DNA from: Endotrypanum monterogeii
Lineage: Eukaryota > Euglenozoa > Kinetoplastea > Trypanosomatida > Trypanosomatidae
DNA: 60,230 nucleotides
NCBI GenBank assembly: GCA_000333855.2
Contig: CM007314.1
Coordinates: 394,096-454,325 of the forward strand
Direction of reading: 5' to 3'
In this document: piece by piece, positions 9,111 to 18,571 of the stretch
How the letters are laid out: every line of letters begins with the position of its first letter
How positions within the stretch are numbered: the first letter of the stretch is position 1
Translations under genes and position numbers: made by a program
Notes under the pieces: model-generated
Told to the model about the DNA's origin: nothing
Database searches by the model: none
What the model saw: the letters and a program-made list of their open reading frames with translations, nothing else

Positions 9111-11207
9111 ATGTCGACGATCGTTTCATACCAGACTGTGGAGGACCTTCTCCTGAAGGCTGCTCGTGTGCCGGAGGTGCTCCACACCGTAGTGGGTTTA
9201 GTGTGGTGTAGTGTTGTGAACAACGTGCGCGACTCGCTGCCTGAGGAGGTTGTCGCTGCTGCCGCTGCTTTCGACGACGAGGGCTTAGACACCGCGCTCT
9301 GCACGCACAACCCACAGAGTGGTACACAGGTTTCGTCGGAGGGGCTCGCTCCCCTTCTCCCGGAAACATCAACCAGCGAAGCCGTCTCTGTTGTTGGTTG
9401 GCATGAGTGGATGAATGCGACTAAGTGTAGCCTCCCTCCTGAAAATGTTACGGGTGTCTACCCGTCAGCTCCAGCGACTGCCCAAGTGATCACGCCAGCC
9501 GCTGCCTCAAGCGTTGACTTTGCGCCAGGTTTATCATCTCTGTCCCCAGGCATGACGCGGTCTGCGCCGGTGGTGGAGCTCAGTCCGCTGATCTTGCGGG
9601 TGCTTCTCTGGTGGGCTGGCCGTCCTCAACTACCGCTTCGTGGCAGCGAGCGCACCGGCAACGCAGCCGAACAGATTGCGAGTCTGAGTTGCGTCAGCTG
9701 CAACAGTGAAGGCAATGTTACAGCAAGTGGTTTTCCAGTTGAGGGTTGTGACAGCTTGCACCTACTCTTGGACAAGCGCGGCACCGGTGATGCTGTGCAG
9801 CGCGAGCGAAAGGGTGATCCGATGAGCGCGCAGCTGCTACGACTTCGCATCGCTGATATCTTTGCCTTGTTATGTCGCTACGGTGGCGATGCAGCTGTCT
9901 CAGATGCGCTCCTCTACGATCGTTGCCACACCGGCTCAAGACTAGTGGCCCAGCGTTGCCATATTGTGTTTGGTGGATTTTCTGAAGAGCGCTGGAGGAC
10001 TGCAACATCATCGGCTCCTACTCCATCGACACCTTTGGGTCTCGCCGCAGGGATGACGTCCGCTGAGTCATCCGTCTCACCTCATTTTGATCACGACGGC
10101 GTAGGTGTTCGCGGTGGCGCGCATGACATGAATCAAATGCTGTGCGCGCTAGTGGATCTGCATACCTGTGCTGTGTCTACCCCTCGAATCCCTCAAACGG
10201 GACTGCCGCCACACTTCACGCCTGAAGCGATAGCGGAAACAGATGTGATTGCCACTGGTGTGCTGCTTCGCGCTCTGCTTCGCTGTCCACCTCTTCACAA
10301 GAGGATTGTTAGACTGCTCGACGGGGATGTTCACGCCACAGAGTGGCACAACCACGGGCAGGGCACTTCAGCTGTCGCAGTGACGCCACTGTCTGCGCTG
10401 TCGATGCAGATCTGTAGCACGTGTTTGCTACCTTCGGCGTCGCCGTCGTCTGGGATCGTACACAGGGTGGACCCTCGAAGGCATCTTCACATCTTTTTGC
10501 CTGTTCTTACCCACGCATCACCTATATTATCAGCGGAGTCTTGGCAGACATTGACGGTTCTCTTGTTCCCCTCCTCAGGTGAAGTTTTCAGCTGTTCTGT
10601 CCGACGGCTGCTGTTGCGTGCACCAGAGTGTCCGCTGCAGCACCTCCTGGCAGCTACTCTGGCATTGCCAGAGGACGAAGCTGATAACAGACGTCTACGT
10701 GGGCTGCCTGACCCGCAGTCTGCCTTAATCTCGTCTTCGCATCCCATGGCACGCAACAACGCACTGCAGCTCCTCCACGTGCTTTGTACATCTACCAACG
10801 TCCCGCCAACTGTTCAACTTTGTTTTCATCAGAGCCCTGCGCTACTGTGGCGAGTGCTGCGCCTCGCCGCTACCATATGTAAAGGGATTGCTGTAGCTCA
10901 TGTGGCACTGGTGCGACGCGTCCTCGCCGACTACGTCATGTCCTCTCTTCAGCAGCATTGTAGTGAAGACTACACTGCCGACTCGCGCAACCGTTGCCGT
11001 GTTTCTACCCAGACCCTTCTGCGTGAGAACAGGGATGCCCTCACTCGCTTCTTGTCGTCGAGTTACGCCGCTTGGGAGGGTGGTGCTCGTTTCTCGGCGC
11101 CGGAGGACGCAGGTGGCGAGTGGGCTAGCGTCGATACCACCACCTCAGCATCGACCGAGAAGGGCTACGATGAGAACCAGGTTTTGGCGATCCTCGACGC
11201 ACTGTAA
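9111..11207 (+). CDS. Hypothetical protein, 698 residues
   Basis: No family recognised. The start is the first ATG in the frame (MSTIVSYQTVEDLLLKAAR); the open frame runs a little further upstream only from a TTG, through T-rich sequence that looks like leader. The N-terminal 70 residues and several later blocks (for example around VLLRALLRCPPLHKRIVRLL and the part ending in DNNALQ-like leucine-rich helices) appear helical and leucine-rich, suggestive of a HEAT/ARM-like or other alpha-solenoid scaffold, but I cannot establish a repeat. Low-complexity Ser/Thr/Pro stretches separate the helical blocks. No signal peptide or membrane segment is evident. G+C and codon choice are like the neighbouring genes, so it is a normal coding gene and not a chance frame. 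Confidence 0.78.
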   Translation: MSTIVSYQTVEDLLLKAARVPEVLHTVVGLVWCSVVNNVRDSLPEEVVAAAAAFDDEGLDTALCTHNPQSGTQVSSEGLAPLLPETSTSEAVSVVGWHEWMNATKCSLPPENVTGVYPSAPATAQVITPAAASSVDFAPGLSSLSPGMTRSAPVVELSPLILRVLLWWAGRPQLPLRGSERTGNAAEQIASLSCVSCNSEGNVTASGFPVEGCDSLHLLLDKRGTGDAVQRERKGDPMSAQLLRLRIADIFALLCRYGGDAAVSDALLYDRCHTGSRLVAQRCHIVFGGFSEERWRTATSSAPTPSTPLGLAAGMTSAESSVSPHFDHDGVGVRGGAHDMNQMLCALVDLHTCAVSTPRIPQTGLPPHFTPEAIAETDVIATGVLLRALLRCPPLHKRIVRLLDGDVHATEWHNHGQGTSAVAVTPLSALSMQICSTCLLPSASPSSGIVHRVDPRRHLHIFLPVLTHASPILSAESWQTLTVLLFPSSGEVFSCSVRRLLLRAPECPLQHLLAATLALPEDEADNRRLRGLPDPQSALISSSHPMARNNALQLLHVLCTSTNVPPTVQLCFHQSPALLWRVLRLAATICKGIAVAHVALVRRVLADYVMSSLQQHCSEDYTADSRNRCRVSTQTLLRENRDALTRFLSSSYAAWEGGARFSAPEDAGGEWASVDTTTSASTEKGYDENQVLAILDAL

Positions 11208-11996
11208 ATATAAGCAGAGATATCTGCTTCTGCGCTTTTCCTTCCGCACCCCTTCCTCCTGCTCTTAAACACATTTGTCTATGGGAGGCTGACATATTCC
11301 AATGGCTCATCGGGTTGCTGTTGGATCCTGATACTGTGAAGAGAGGAAGGCAATGAAAATAAAAGGGGGGAGGCGCGGTGACAGGCGTGACAGCGCCTAT
11401 CGGCTTTTCTCTCTGGATGGATTTTATCACCTCTGTCCGGACTGATCTCATAGTTGGTGAGATGAATGACAACGTCCCATTCCGAATGGTAAACAATATG
11501 GAAAAAAAAGGAGCGTAGTGTTTGTTGCGGTGCGGGTGTGTGAGCGGGCAGCGACGGCGGCGACAGGGTAGAGGACTGAAGATGTGCGCAGCGTATTGCC
11601 TCCTTTTCGTCCTTTCGATGCTGCTGTTACGCTCCCGCCCACCACAACTACACTGTTTCCCTTGAGTGAAAAAAAAAAAGAGGAAACACTCATTCTTTGT
11701 TGTTCTGTAGCGCGTTTCTGGTGGCCTTCAACGACGTGAGGCCACTTTCCCTCTGATGGGTTATTCCCGTATCCCGCAGCGTTCTTCCTTTTATACTCTG
11801 CCGTTTCTCTTTCTGTGTTTCCCCCTCTTTTTTTTTAAACCCTTCCCTTTGCTAGGCTGCTGCCTTTGTTCTCCCCCCCCCACCCCTTCCCCACTCTACT
11901 CATCACCACTACTATCTCTACCTCTCCAGAGTAGCTACCCTTCACTTTTTGTGCTAAGTTTCTCCCTACGAAGGCGTGCACTATCTCTTCCTTGGT

Positions 11997-12013
11997 TATA
12001 TATATATATATAT
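11997..12013. repeat. (TA)n microsatellite
   Basis: Perfect TA run, 57 bases upstream of the kinase ATG. Confidence 0.85.
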
Positions 12014-12020
12014 CACCAAC

Positions 12021-12042
12021 CTCTTGTTTTTCTTCCCCACAG
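12021..12042 (+). promoter_or_regulatory. Candidate spliced-leader acceptor for the kinase gene
   Basis: The sequence CTCTTGTTTTTCTTCCCCAC runs into the AG at 12041-12042, a near-ideal acceptor giving a 27-base leader. Confidence 0.6.
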
Positions 12043-12069
12043 AGGCGATAGTTACTGAACTTCTGCTAC

Positions 12070-13926
12070 ATGGCAGTCCGCGCAGAAGCGGTGATGAGCT
12101 CTCCCAGCTCCTCCTCTTCCTCTTCTTCCTCCTCCTCTGCTTCTTTAGCTGCCGCGGCATCATGCGCACATTTTCGGCCCGATCAGCTTCAGCTCAATGA
12201 GGGCGTTCCTCTCGGATCGGGCGCGATTGGCCAAGTCATGCAGTGTCGTCTGCGCTGTACTGTGGCCCCGTCGCTGCCTGTCGTGGTGAAAATTGTTTCG
12301 AAAATTCAGGCTCTACAGCAGGGTAAGGTGCAGTGTGTCATGAACGAGAAGGCGGCACTGCTTCGACTCGCGCCGTTCCCTTACGTGGCGCGTCTCTATG
12401 GCACCGCGCAGTCCGAGGACGAGCTTTACTTGGTGCTCGAGTGGCTTCCCCACGGCGACCTGCTGCAACACATTCGGAGAGTGGCACGAGAGCGTGTGCG
12501 GCAGTACAACGAGATGTCAGCCGTTGTATCCGCTCGCCGTGCGCCTGACGAGGGTGCAGTTGGCTGCAGCACCCGTGGCGCCGCACCGGACAGCGCACCA
12601 GAGGCGGAGGCATCGACTTCGGCAGGCCGGACGACACGGGTCGTTTTTATTCCAGCTACCAGCACATCACTCCGCTGTCTTGACTTCCATGACGTTCAGC
12701 TCATCACAGCTCAGCTCGTACTCGCTCTCTCTCACACTGCTAGTAGGGGTGTCGTGCTGCGTGACTTGAAGCCGGAAAATGTGGCGTTCGATGAGAAGCA
12801 CCGGGCCTGCTTGCTGGATTTCGACACAGTAGATTTGGAGGGTATTGCGAATATGCCGGAGACCAACGGCGGCGTTGCCTGTCCTCTGCGCGTGAACGCG
12901 GCTGTAGTTGATAGGGTCCGAGGGGGCGCTGACGGCCATGACCGCGAGTCATTGGACCACAGTGGCGCTGCTTTGCCCGTGCCACGGCGCCCTCTCACTG
13001 TATCGGAAATACAAAAGATGAGAAGAAGGACGTCGAGCTTTTGCGGTACGGCACAGTATGTCTCACCGGAGATGGTTGGCGAGTGCAAGTGGAGCTTCAG
13101 CAGCGATCTGTGGGCTCTTGGTGCGCTTGTTTACGAGCTGGTCTATGGGAGGCACATCTTCTCGGGCATGTCACAGTTCGAAGTTCTCCAAAAGGTAGTC
13201 CACGGTAGTTACGCAGAGAGAGAGGGGCTTTTCCCCCGCATTGATTTTTCTTCAGAGGGGGAGGCGGCGAAGAGTATCGGTGGGCACCGCTTCGATGACG
13301 TGAAGGATTTTATTCAGCGGTTGCTCGTGACGGACCCTCAGAAAAGGCTAGGTGTGCATCCCGATACACATTGCTTCAATGCTGCGGCGTTGCGTAGCCA
13401 TGCGTTGTTTGACGGCTTCCAGTGGGCGTTGGTTGAGGAGCACCTGCACACATTTCGTATGCGCGACTTCAGATCAAATAGTGTGACGCCGACGAACGCT
13501 ACACCCGTTGACAATGGCTGCAAGGAGGGGTCTTCCAGCGATGTCACAGCTGCTCTCTCTTCTGCTGCACTGAAGGCACTGTCGGCCGCTTGCGTTGACC
13601 CATCTGCTTCACTCGCATCTTGTTACCATATTCTCCCCTTCAATGACCCCGCATACGCCGAGTACGTCTATCGCGCGACCGCTGATGTGAACCCTTTTGA
13701 GCAGTTTTTTACCAACGGCAGCGCAGACGATGCACCTGCAGCAGCGCCGACAAGTAACAAGGCATCGGACTCAAAGGCCAACGCTGATCAAGAAATGTTG
13801 GCCCATGCAGTAGATACTGACCTCCAGTCCAACCAGGTTGTGGGAGAGGGCGAAATAGACGATGTGATAGATGATGTTGGCATGCACTACACTGGCCACC
13901 CTGCTGACAAGGATTTTCAGCGTTAG
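12070..13926 (+). CDS. PDK1-like AGC family protein kinase with DFD in place of DFG
   Basis: A 618-residue Ser/Thr kinase. A poly-Ser N-terminus precedes the kinase domain (about 42-450). Visible elements: glycine loop GSGAIG (50-54 region), the VVVKIVSK lysine (Lys74), the helix C glutamate (Glu93, MNEKAAL), the catalytic loop LRDLKPEN (230-237, Asp232), the magnesium-binding Asp250 in LLDFD, activation loop TSSFCGTAQYVSPEM (321-335), and DLWALGALVYELVYG. The activation segment is close to that of PDK1, and a C-lobe RLG motif follows. Two inserts enlarge it: about 145-200 and, between DFD and the activation loop, about 258-315. The usual HRD histidine is Leu and the DFG glycine is Asp. No PH domain is evident in the C-terminal 150 residues. 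PDK1 phosphorylates the activation loop of other AGC kinases; function here is inferred, and activity is plausible because the catalytic Lys, Glu and both Asp residues are present. Confidence 0.82.
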   Translation: MAVRAEAVMSSPSSSSSSSSSSSASLAAAASCAHFRPDQLQLNEGVPLGSGAIGQVMQCRLRCTVAPSLPVVVKIVSKIQALQQGKVQCVMNEKAALLRLAPFPYVARLYGTAQSEDELYLVLEWLPHGDLLQHIRRVARERVRQYNEMSAVVSARRAPDEGAVGCSTRGAAPDSAPEAEASTSAGRTTRVVFIPATSTSLRCLDFHDVQLITAQLVLALSHTASRGVVLRDLKPENVAFDEKHRACLLDFDTVDLEGIANMPETNGGVACPLRVNAAVVDRVRGGADGHDRESLDHSGAALPVPRRPLTVSEIQKMRRRTSSFCGTAQYVSPEMVGECKWSFSSDLWALGALVYELVYGRHIFSGMSQFEVLQKVVHGSYAEREGLFPRIDFSSEGEAAKSIGGHRFDDVKDFIQRLLVTDPQKRLGVHPDTHCFNAAALRSHALFDGFQWALVEEHLHTFRMRDFRSNSVTPTNATPVDNGCKEGSSSDVTAALSSAALKALSAACVDPSASLASCYHILPFNDPAYAEYVYRATADVNPFEQFFTNGSADDAPAAAPTSNKASDSKANADQEMLAHAVDTDLQSNQVVGEGEIDDVIDDVGMHYTGHPADKDFQR

Positions 13927-14524
13927 TTCGACTCTACGTGAGATAGACGTCCATCGGTGGTGATGTGGTGTCTTTCATGTCTATGCCCGAGGGCGAGTGC
14001 GAGCGCGGAAAGGGTGGACTGCGGCCTCACCTACAGACGTGTCCTACTCTGCTGTCTGTGTCGTTAACGCGACACGCCACTTGTTCCACTTCTTGGCATC
14101 GTCTGTAGATTCGGTTGGCCATGCCTGTCGAGGTGTGTTTTCATAGCAAACAGCTCGCGAAGGCATACTGTGCATTGTCTCCACGCGCGTACGCTTGTGC
14201 GATTTAGTGATTGCCTTTAGTGTTTTATTATTATTATACGGCAGTCCTCTCTGCTACTGCTACTGCTGCTGTTACTGTTGCTGTTGCTCATGTATGCACG
14301 TGCATACTATCACATGCAAACAGGGCGCTTATTGAGTAGGTGTGCCGACGAATCTGTTCTTACGATGTGGCAGTATATATACAACTGCCTGTGTATGTGC
14401 ATACATATGTATCCATGTGTGTGTTTTCCTGATGGGAGGGCGGTGGAGTGCCCGTTCTTTCCATTGAATACACGCCCGCATTATGCGCCTTCCCTTCGAC
14501 TCCTCACTTCACCGATTCTACGAG

Positions 14525-14525
<1 letters not shown>

Positions 14526-14564
<39 letters not shown>
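14526..14564. repeat. (CA)n microsatellite
   Basis: Perfect CA run of about 19 units. Confidence 0.9.
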
Positions 14565-14567
<3 letters not shown>

Positions 14568-15051
14568 AGTCGCTTGTACGGTAGGGAACATTATCGTGTG
14601 TAGGCCGACTCACCGGTTATTTTTGCGTAGGTCTCTCTCTGGAAACGAAAACGATCCTTGACAACAAGAGATGAGGAAGAGCAGACGGAGCTGGTGTGTG
14701 CCGTTGTCTTGCTCTTTCAGAGCTTCACATGCACGTGGTATCGTCCGCGTTTTTCAGCAGTAGGCCCCTTCCCACACATCGCTTTGGCAGCTATACTCCC
14801 TGCCACTCTCTGTTTCTCAATGGCAAAACGAAGGTGCTGCATTATGTTGGTGATGCGCACATAATGGGGTCGAGTCATTATCACGCGCTGTGGGGAGCAG
14901 AAGAAAAAATGTTTTAAAGCCACTATCGCCGTCGTTTCCTGCTTTTTTAAAAAAAATATCCCACGGCCTGCCGCCCTTTTCTGTGTGCATGCAGCCCTTC
15001 CTACATTGCGACAGGTGCCCACGTATACAACGAATCCCACCTCCCTCCTCT

Positions 15052-15052
<1 letters not shown>

Positions 15053-15128
<76 letters not shown>
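15053..15128. repeat. (CA)n microsatellite, left of the N gap
   Basis: Perfect CA run of 38 units, ending at the gap. Confidence 0.9.
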
Positions 15129-15213
15129 NNNNNNNNNNNNNNNNNNNNNNNNNNNNNNNNNNNNNNNNNNNNNNNNNNNNNNNNNNNNNNNNNNNNNNNN
15201 NNNNNNNNNNNNN
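15129..15213. other. Assembly gap (85 N)
   Basis: Run of undetermined bases. It is flanked on both sides by almost the same CT-rich sequence followed by a CA tract, so the true gap content is doubtful. Confidence 0.98.
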
Positions 15214-15226
15214 CCTCCCTCCTCCT

Positions 15227-15227
<1 letters not shown>

Positions 15228-15267
<40 letters not shown>
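15228..15267. repeat. (CA)n microsatellite, right of the N gap
   Basis: Perfect CA run of about 20 units, preceded by a CT-rich stretch (15214-15227) that repeats the sequence to the left of the gap. Confidence 0.9.
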
Positions 15268-15270
<3 letters not shown>

Positions 15271-15473
15271 GCAAATCTTACCTGCAAGGAATTGTTTCCT
15301 CTCCACGTCGAGAGGTCTATATCTTTTTTTTTTCTCTTGGTTCATCATTTTCGAGTGTTTCGCTTCTATAAAAGCGCACACGAGAGAGCGTGAGCCGGTC
15401 AACTGAACCGCAGCGAACGAGGTTACTGAGTATTTCCCTTTCTCGTCTTATTGTTGCACGTAGTGACAGCGAT

Positions 15474-15488
15474 ACTCCTTCCCTTCAG
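15474..15488 (+). promoter_or_regulatory. Candidate spliced-leader acceptor for the thioredoxin-E4 gene
   Basis: CTCCTTCCCTTCAG ends at 15488, 35 bases before the ATG. AGs at 15505-15506 and 15520-15521, the latter 2 bases before the ATG, are alternatives. Confidence 0.45.
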
Positions 15489-15523
15489 TTTTTATCACTA
15501 TTCCAGGACTCACTTCCTCAGGT

Positions 15524-18500
15524 ATGCTGGAGATTACGAGCCTTGGTCAGCTGCTGTCGTATGTCCAGCGCAGCGATGTGGTGACGGTGGTCGACTTCTA
15601 TGCCGACTGGTGCGGGCCTTGTCAGCAGATCAAGCCTCAGTTCGAGCAGATGGCGCAATACTATGATTCAGGCAAGGTCATCTTCGCCAAGTGTAACGTG
15701 GACCGTAACAGAGATTGTGCGAGTCGCTACGGTGTCGCTACAATACCGACATTCATCGTCTTTCACGCCAATGAGCGAATCACAACCGTTACCGGCGGAG
15801 ACTTGGGTACAGTGGAGCGGAACATTGCAATCGCCTTGGCCCTCATCCCAGAAAATACAGATATGTCGTCGACCAGCGAGCCAGCAGCGACGCGCGGCGT
15901 AGCGCAGGAGGTGCAGGATGCCTTTGCCGAACAGATGCTGCGGATTGCGGAGGCCACGAGAACGAAGAATGCGATTCTCGAAAAGGATAGCTGTGACGCT
16001 GCATATTCTTTGCTCAGGGCCAGGACACCGTACGGCCTGCTTTTATTGCCCTACCTCGCCTCCGATGCCTTCTCCCCTGCTGCTTTCGGCGCTCTTCTCA
16101 ACAACATCGCCTCTCGCGCCGGCGTGGAGCGGTATGATGGCGAGTCCCTGATCAACCAGGTTCTCTGCCACGTCATTCATATCGTCACACGTCTCTCATG
16201 GGATGACATCAGCATTGTGCAGCAGCTGCACAGCGTGCTACTGTCGCTACTCGCCTGTCCACAGGCCCACGCGGCGCTCGTGGGGAGTCCATTTTTCATG
16301 AGTGAGTTCCTCATGACGGGCTCGCAGCTGGAGCGCTCCACACTTTTGGGTGTTTTCTTCGGTCTTGGGCCGAGTCCCATGACAATGTTTTCACCGAGTG
16401 TGCATCTGCTAGAGGTACTTGGACTCTTTCCCCCGAAGGAGGAGGGTGAGGATCAGGCTGCCGTCTACACCATACAGAAGCAAGTGATGACGCTTGCCAA
16501 TATGAATGTGCATTTGGTGAATGGGCTGCTGCGCACCAAGGCGACGCGCGACGCGACGCTTCGATACCTCGGCCGGGCCCTACAGCTCAACGAGGATTAC
16601 CTTAAGACAATTCATCACGACAGGCCCATCAGCTCTCGCTTCTTCATGGTTCAGCTCCAGTCTGTGCTCATCGACCTCGCGCTCCCAATTTTCAAACTAC
16701 GTGCTGCCAAAGATGACATGATCGGCAGTCGCGGCTACGACTACAGCCAGATCCCATCTCACTACCTGCTAGATCGTCTCCACGCTTCACGCGGCACCGT
16801 TGTTTCCTTCGGCAGCGACGTCGAGCGTGTGACGCACTACGACAATGACAACCCGTTGCCGACCCCCCCGTCACGCTGCGAGGCTTACAAGCCATTCGTT
16901 CACCTTTTCTTCCTAGCGGCCCGTGCTGTCACCCTGTGTGCGGCTGTCTTCATTGAAGAGCACGAGACTAATTCGCGTCAGGCCACCCATCCCCAGGCAT
17001 CACTACGACAGCGTGCTTTTTATACGGCAGATAAGCACCTGCTCGAAGGACTCCTCGGGTCTGATGAGCTTGGCGCGAGCCGCCTGGAGTTCCTCAGTCA
17101 CCTCGCCCACTGGCTACTGGGATTAATGCAGGTAGATGACCAAGGGGATCTACCGGCCCAACCGCCAGCTGAGTGGGGGTACCTCCCGCAATGTCTCGTT
17201 GACTGCGTTATTCGTTCCACGAGTATAGCGCCGTTGGATGCCCAGTACTCTGGCGCCATGATCTCTCTTATGTTGGTGTTAATGGGCAATACTAAGTATT
17301 TTCCCAAGCCCCACACTCATGCCCTTTTTGCAGCTTATTTGTTGCGACTCCAGGAGAACTACGAGACGCGTAAGGCGCTTGAGCAGCATCCGTGGTTCAG
17401 CACACACATCGTGCGTGCCTCCATGGAGTGCTACATAACGGTGGAGAAGTCTGTCTACGAGCGGGTCCAGGTGCGCTACGAGCTTTCATATGCCCTGAAA
17501 ACGTTTCTCAAATCGAGTCTGCTATGTGAACCGGTGCGGAAGGAGATGGAGCTGCACGCGAGCAACACAATGTTGGAGCGCTTCTCACACATGGCGGTTG
17601 CTGAGGTGAATGAGGCGGTCGATCAGGTCATCCATACCCTTACCACGATGAATGAAATGGTGCGGGCCGGTGCGGATCTCTCGGAAAATGCAGTGGCCTC
17701 GAGGAGCTCGGGAGGTGCAGCGGATAGGTTAGCCGGGCGCGATCCAGCGGACGGTCGGCTGGGCGATACGACTGGAGGTGAGGGGGTCAACTCCGATGAA
17801 GAGGGGGAGAGGGAGGAGAATGGGGATGGCTCGCAGACGTACCACCAGCTTGGTCTGTCCCTTCGCTCGCACCTGATGCTGTTCACTGTCTCGATGGACA
17901 TGTTTATCGAACTGGCTTTGCAGTTCCCGAAGGGTGTTTCGCAGAACATGGTGGCTGGGCAGATCAGCGAGATGCTGGCCCGAAGCCTGATGGCTTTTGC
18001 TGGGCCACAGAGCCGAAACCTGAAGATACAGAACGCAGAGCTCTACAACTTCCGACCGACCGAGGTTCTTATGCGACTCGTGGACTGCTTTACCCACTTC
18101 CGATCCTCCCAGAATTTTCTTCGCTGTCTGTGCCGCTGCAGTATTGCGCCCTCCGACATTTGCAGTGTGATGAATACAATCGTGCAGCGAGAACTCGTCT
18201 CACCGGATCTCTTCTGGAAGTTGTCCGAGATGGCGTCGGCAGTGTCTTCTGTCTCAAAAATGGTGGACGGCGAGGAGGCTCTGTGGAATGATGCTCCTGA
18301 CTTTGCCCTGGATGCGTTGCTATCCACTCCCCTCCTTCAGCCGGTGGCGCTGCCGGCAGAGGTGAAGGATCTCAAGGATTTGGTGTATATTAACAAAGAG
18401 ACGCTGCACCATCTCCTCCTCTCCGATAGCAAGCACCCTTTCACGAAGGAACCACTGACGGAGGAGCAGGTGGCGTTATTCAACGAGCGCCCCGAAGTGG

Positions 18501-18571
18501 TGTCCGCCGTAGAGGAGCGACGGGCTGCCATTCAGAAGTGGTTGGCAGATGCAAAGGCTGCCAAAATGTAG
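15524..18571 (+). CDS. Thioredoxin domain fused to UFD2/E4-type U-box ubiquitin ligase
   Basis: A single uninterrupted 1015-residue frame. Residues 1-108 are a complete thioredoxin fold: VDFYADWCGPCQQIKPQF with the redox pair Cys30 and Cys33, cis-proline Pro75 (VATIPTF) and the following TGG segment. The rest resembles UFD2 (UBE4), an E4 enzyme that extends ubiquitin chains on pre-ubiquitinated substrates and works with p97/CDC48. The long helical core (about 160-920) contains UFD2-like elements such as LGVFFGLGPSP, RYLGRALQLNEDY and DLALPIFKL, interrupted near 730-770 by an acidic low-complexity insert. The last 89 residues form a U-box: LDALLSTPLLQPVALP, then the helix LHHLLLSDSKHPFTKEPL. 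The U-box recruits E2s without zinc. The start is the first ATG. A redox domain on an E4 ligase is not in the human or yeast proteins and suggests a link between oxidative damage and ubiquitin chain extension; that link is inference. Confidence 0.88.
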   Translation: MLEITSLGQLLSYVQRSDVVTVVDFYADWCGPCQQIKPQFEQMAQYYDSGKVIFAKCNVDRNRDCASRYGVATIPTFIVFHANERITTVTGGDLGTVERNIAIALALIPENTDMSSTSEPAATRGVAQEVQDAFAEQMLRIAEATRTKNAILEKDSCDAAYSLLRARTPYGLLLLPYLASDAFSPAAFGALLNNIASRAGVERYDGESLINQVLCHVIHIVTRLSWDDISIVQQLHSVLLSLLACPQAHAALVGSPFFMSEFLMTGSQLERSTLLGVFFGLGPSPMTMFSPSVHLLEVLGLFPPKEEGEDQAAVYTIQKQVMTLANMNVHLVNGLLRTKATRDATLRYLGRALQLNEDYLKTIHHDRPISSRFFMVQLQSVLIDLALPIFKLRAAKDDMIGSRGYDYSQIPSHYLLDRLHASRGTVVSFGSDVERVTHYDNDNPLPTPPSRCEAYKPFVHLFFLAARAVTLCAAVFIEEHETNSRQATHPQASLRQRAFYTADKHLLEGLLGSDELGASRLEFLSHLAHWLLGLMQVDDQGDLPAQPPAEWGYLPQCLVDCVIRSTSIAPLDAQYSGAMISLMLVLMGNTKYFPKPHTHALFAAYLLRLQENYETRKALEQHPWFSTHIVRASMECYITVEKSVYERVQVRYELSYALKTFLKSSLLCEPVRKEMELHASNTMLERFSHMAVAEVNEAVDQVIHTLTTMNEMVRAGADLSENAVASRSSGGAADRLAGRDPADGRLGDTTGGEGVNSDEEGEREENGDGSQTYHQLGLSLRSHLMLFTVSMDMFIELALQFPKGVSQNMVAGQISEMLARSLMAFAGPQSRNLKIQNAELYNFRPTEVLMRLVDCFTHFRSSQNFLRCLCRCSIAPSDICSVMNTIVQRELVSPDLFWKLSEMASAVSSVSKMVDGEEALWNDAPDFALDALLSTPLLQPVALPAEVKDLKDLVYINKETLHHLLLSDSKHPFTKEPLTEEQVALFNERPEVVSAVEERRAAIQKWLADAKAAKM

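Larger units (their letters stand above)
11208..12069. other. Intergenic region before the PDK1-like kinase
   Basis: No gene seen. The second half is strongly pyrimidine-rich (about 11780-11960), with a (TA)n tract at 11997-12013 just upstream of the acceptor. Confidence 0.7.
13927..15523. other. Intergenic region with two large CA tracts and an assembly gap
   Basis: No gene seen. The first 300 bases are G+C-rich 3' UTR-like sequence. Then come a (CA)n tract at 14526-14564, a second one interrupted by Ns (15053-15267), and a T-run plus CT tracts leading to the next gene. Confidence 0.7.

Noticed and set aside
14717..15402. Frames running through the N gap
   Set aside because: Their length is an artefact of the CA/TG repeats and undetermined bases.
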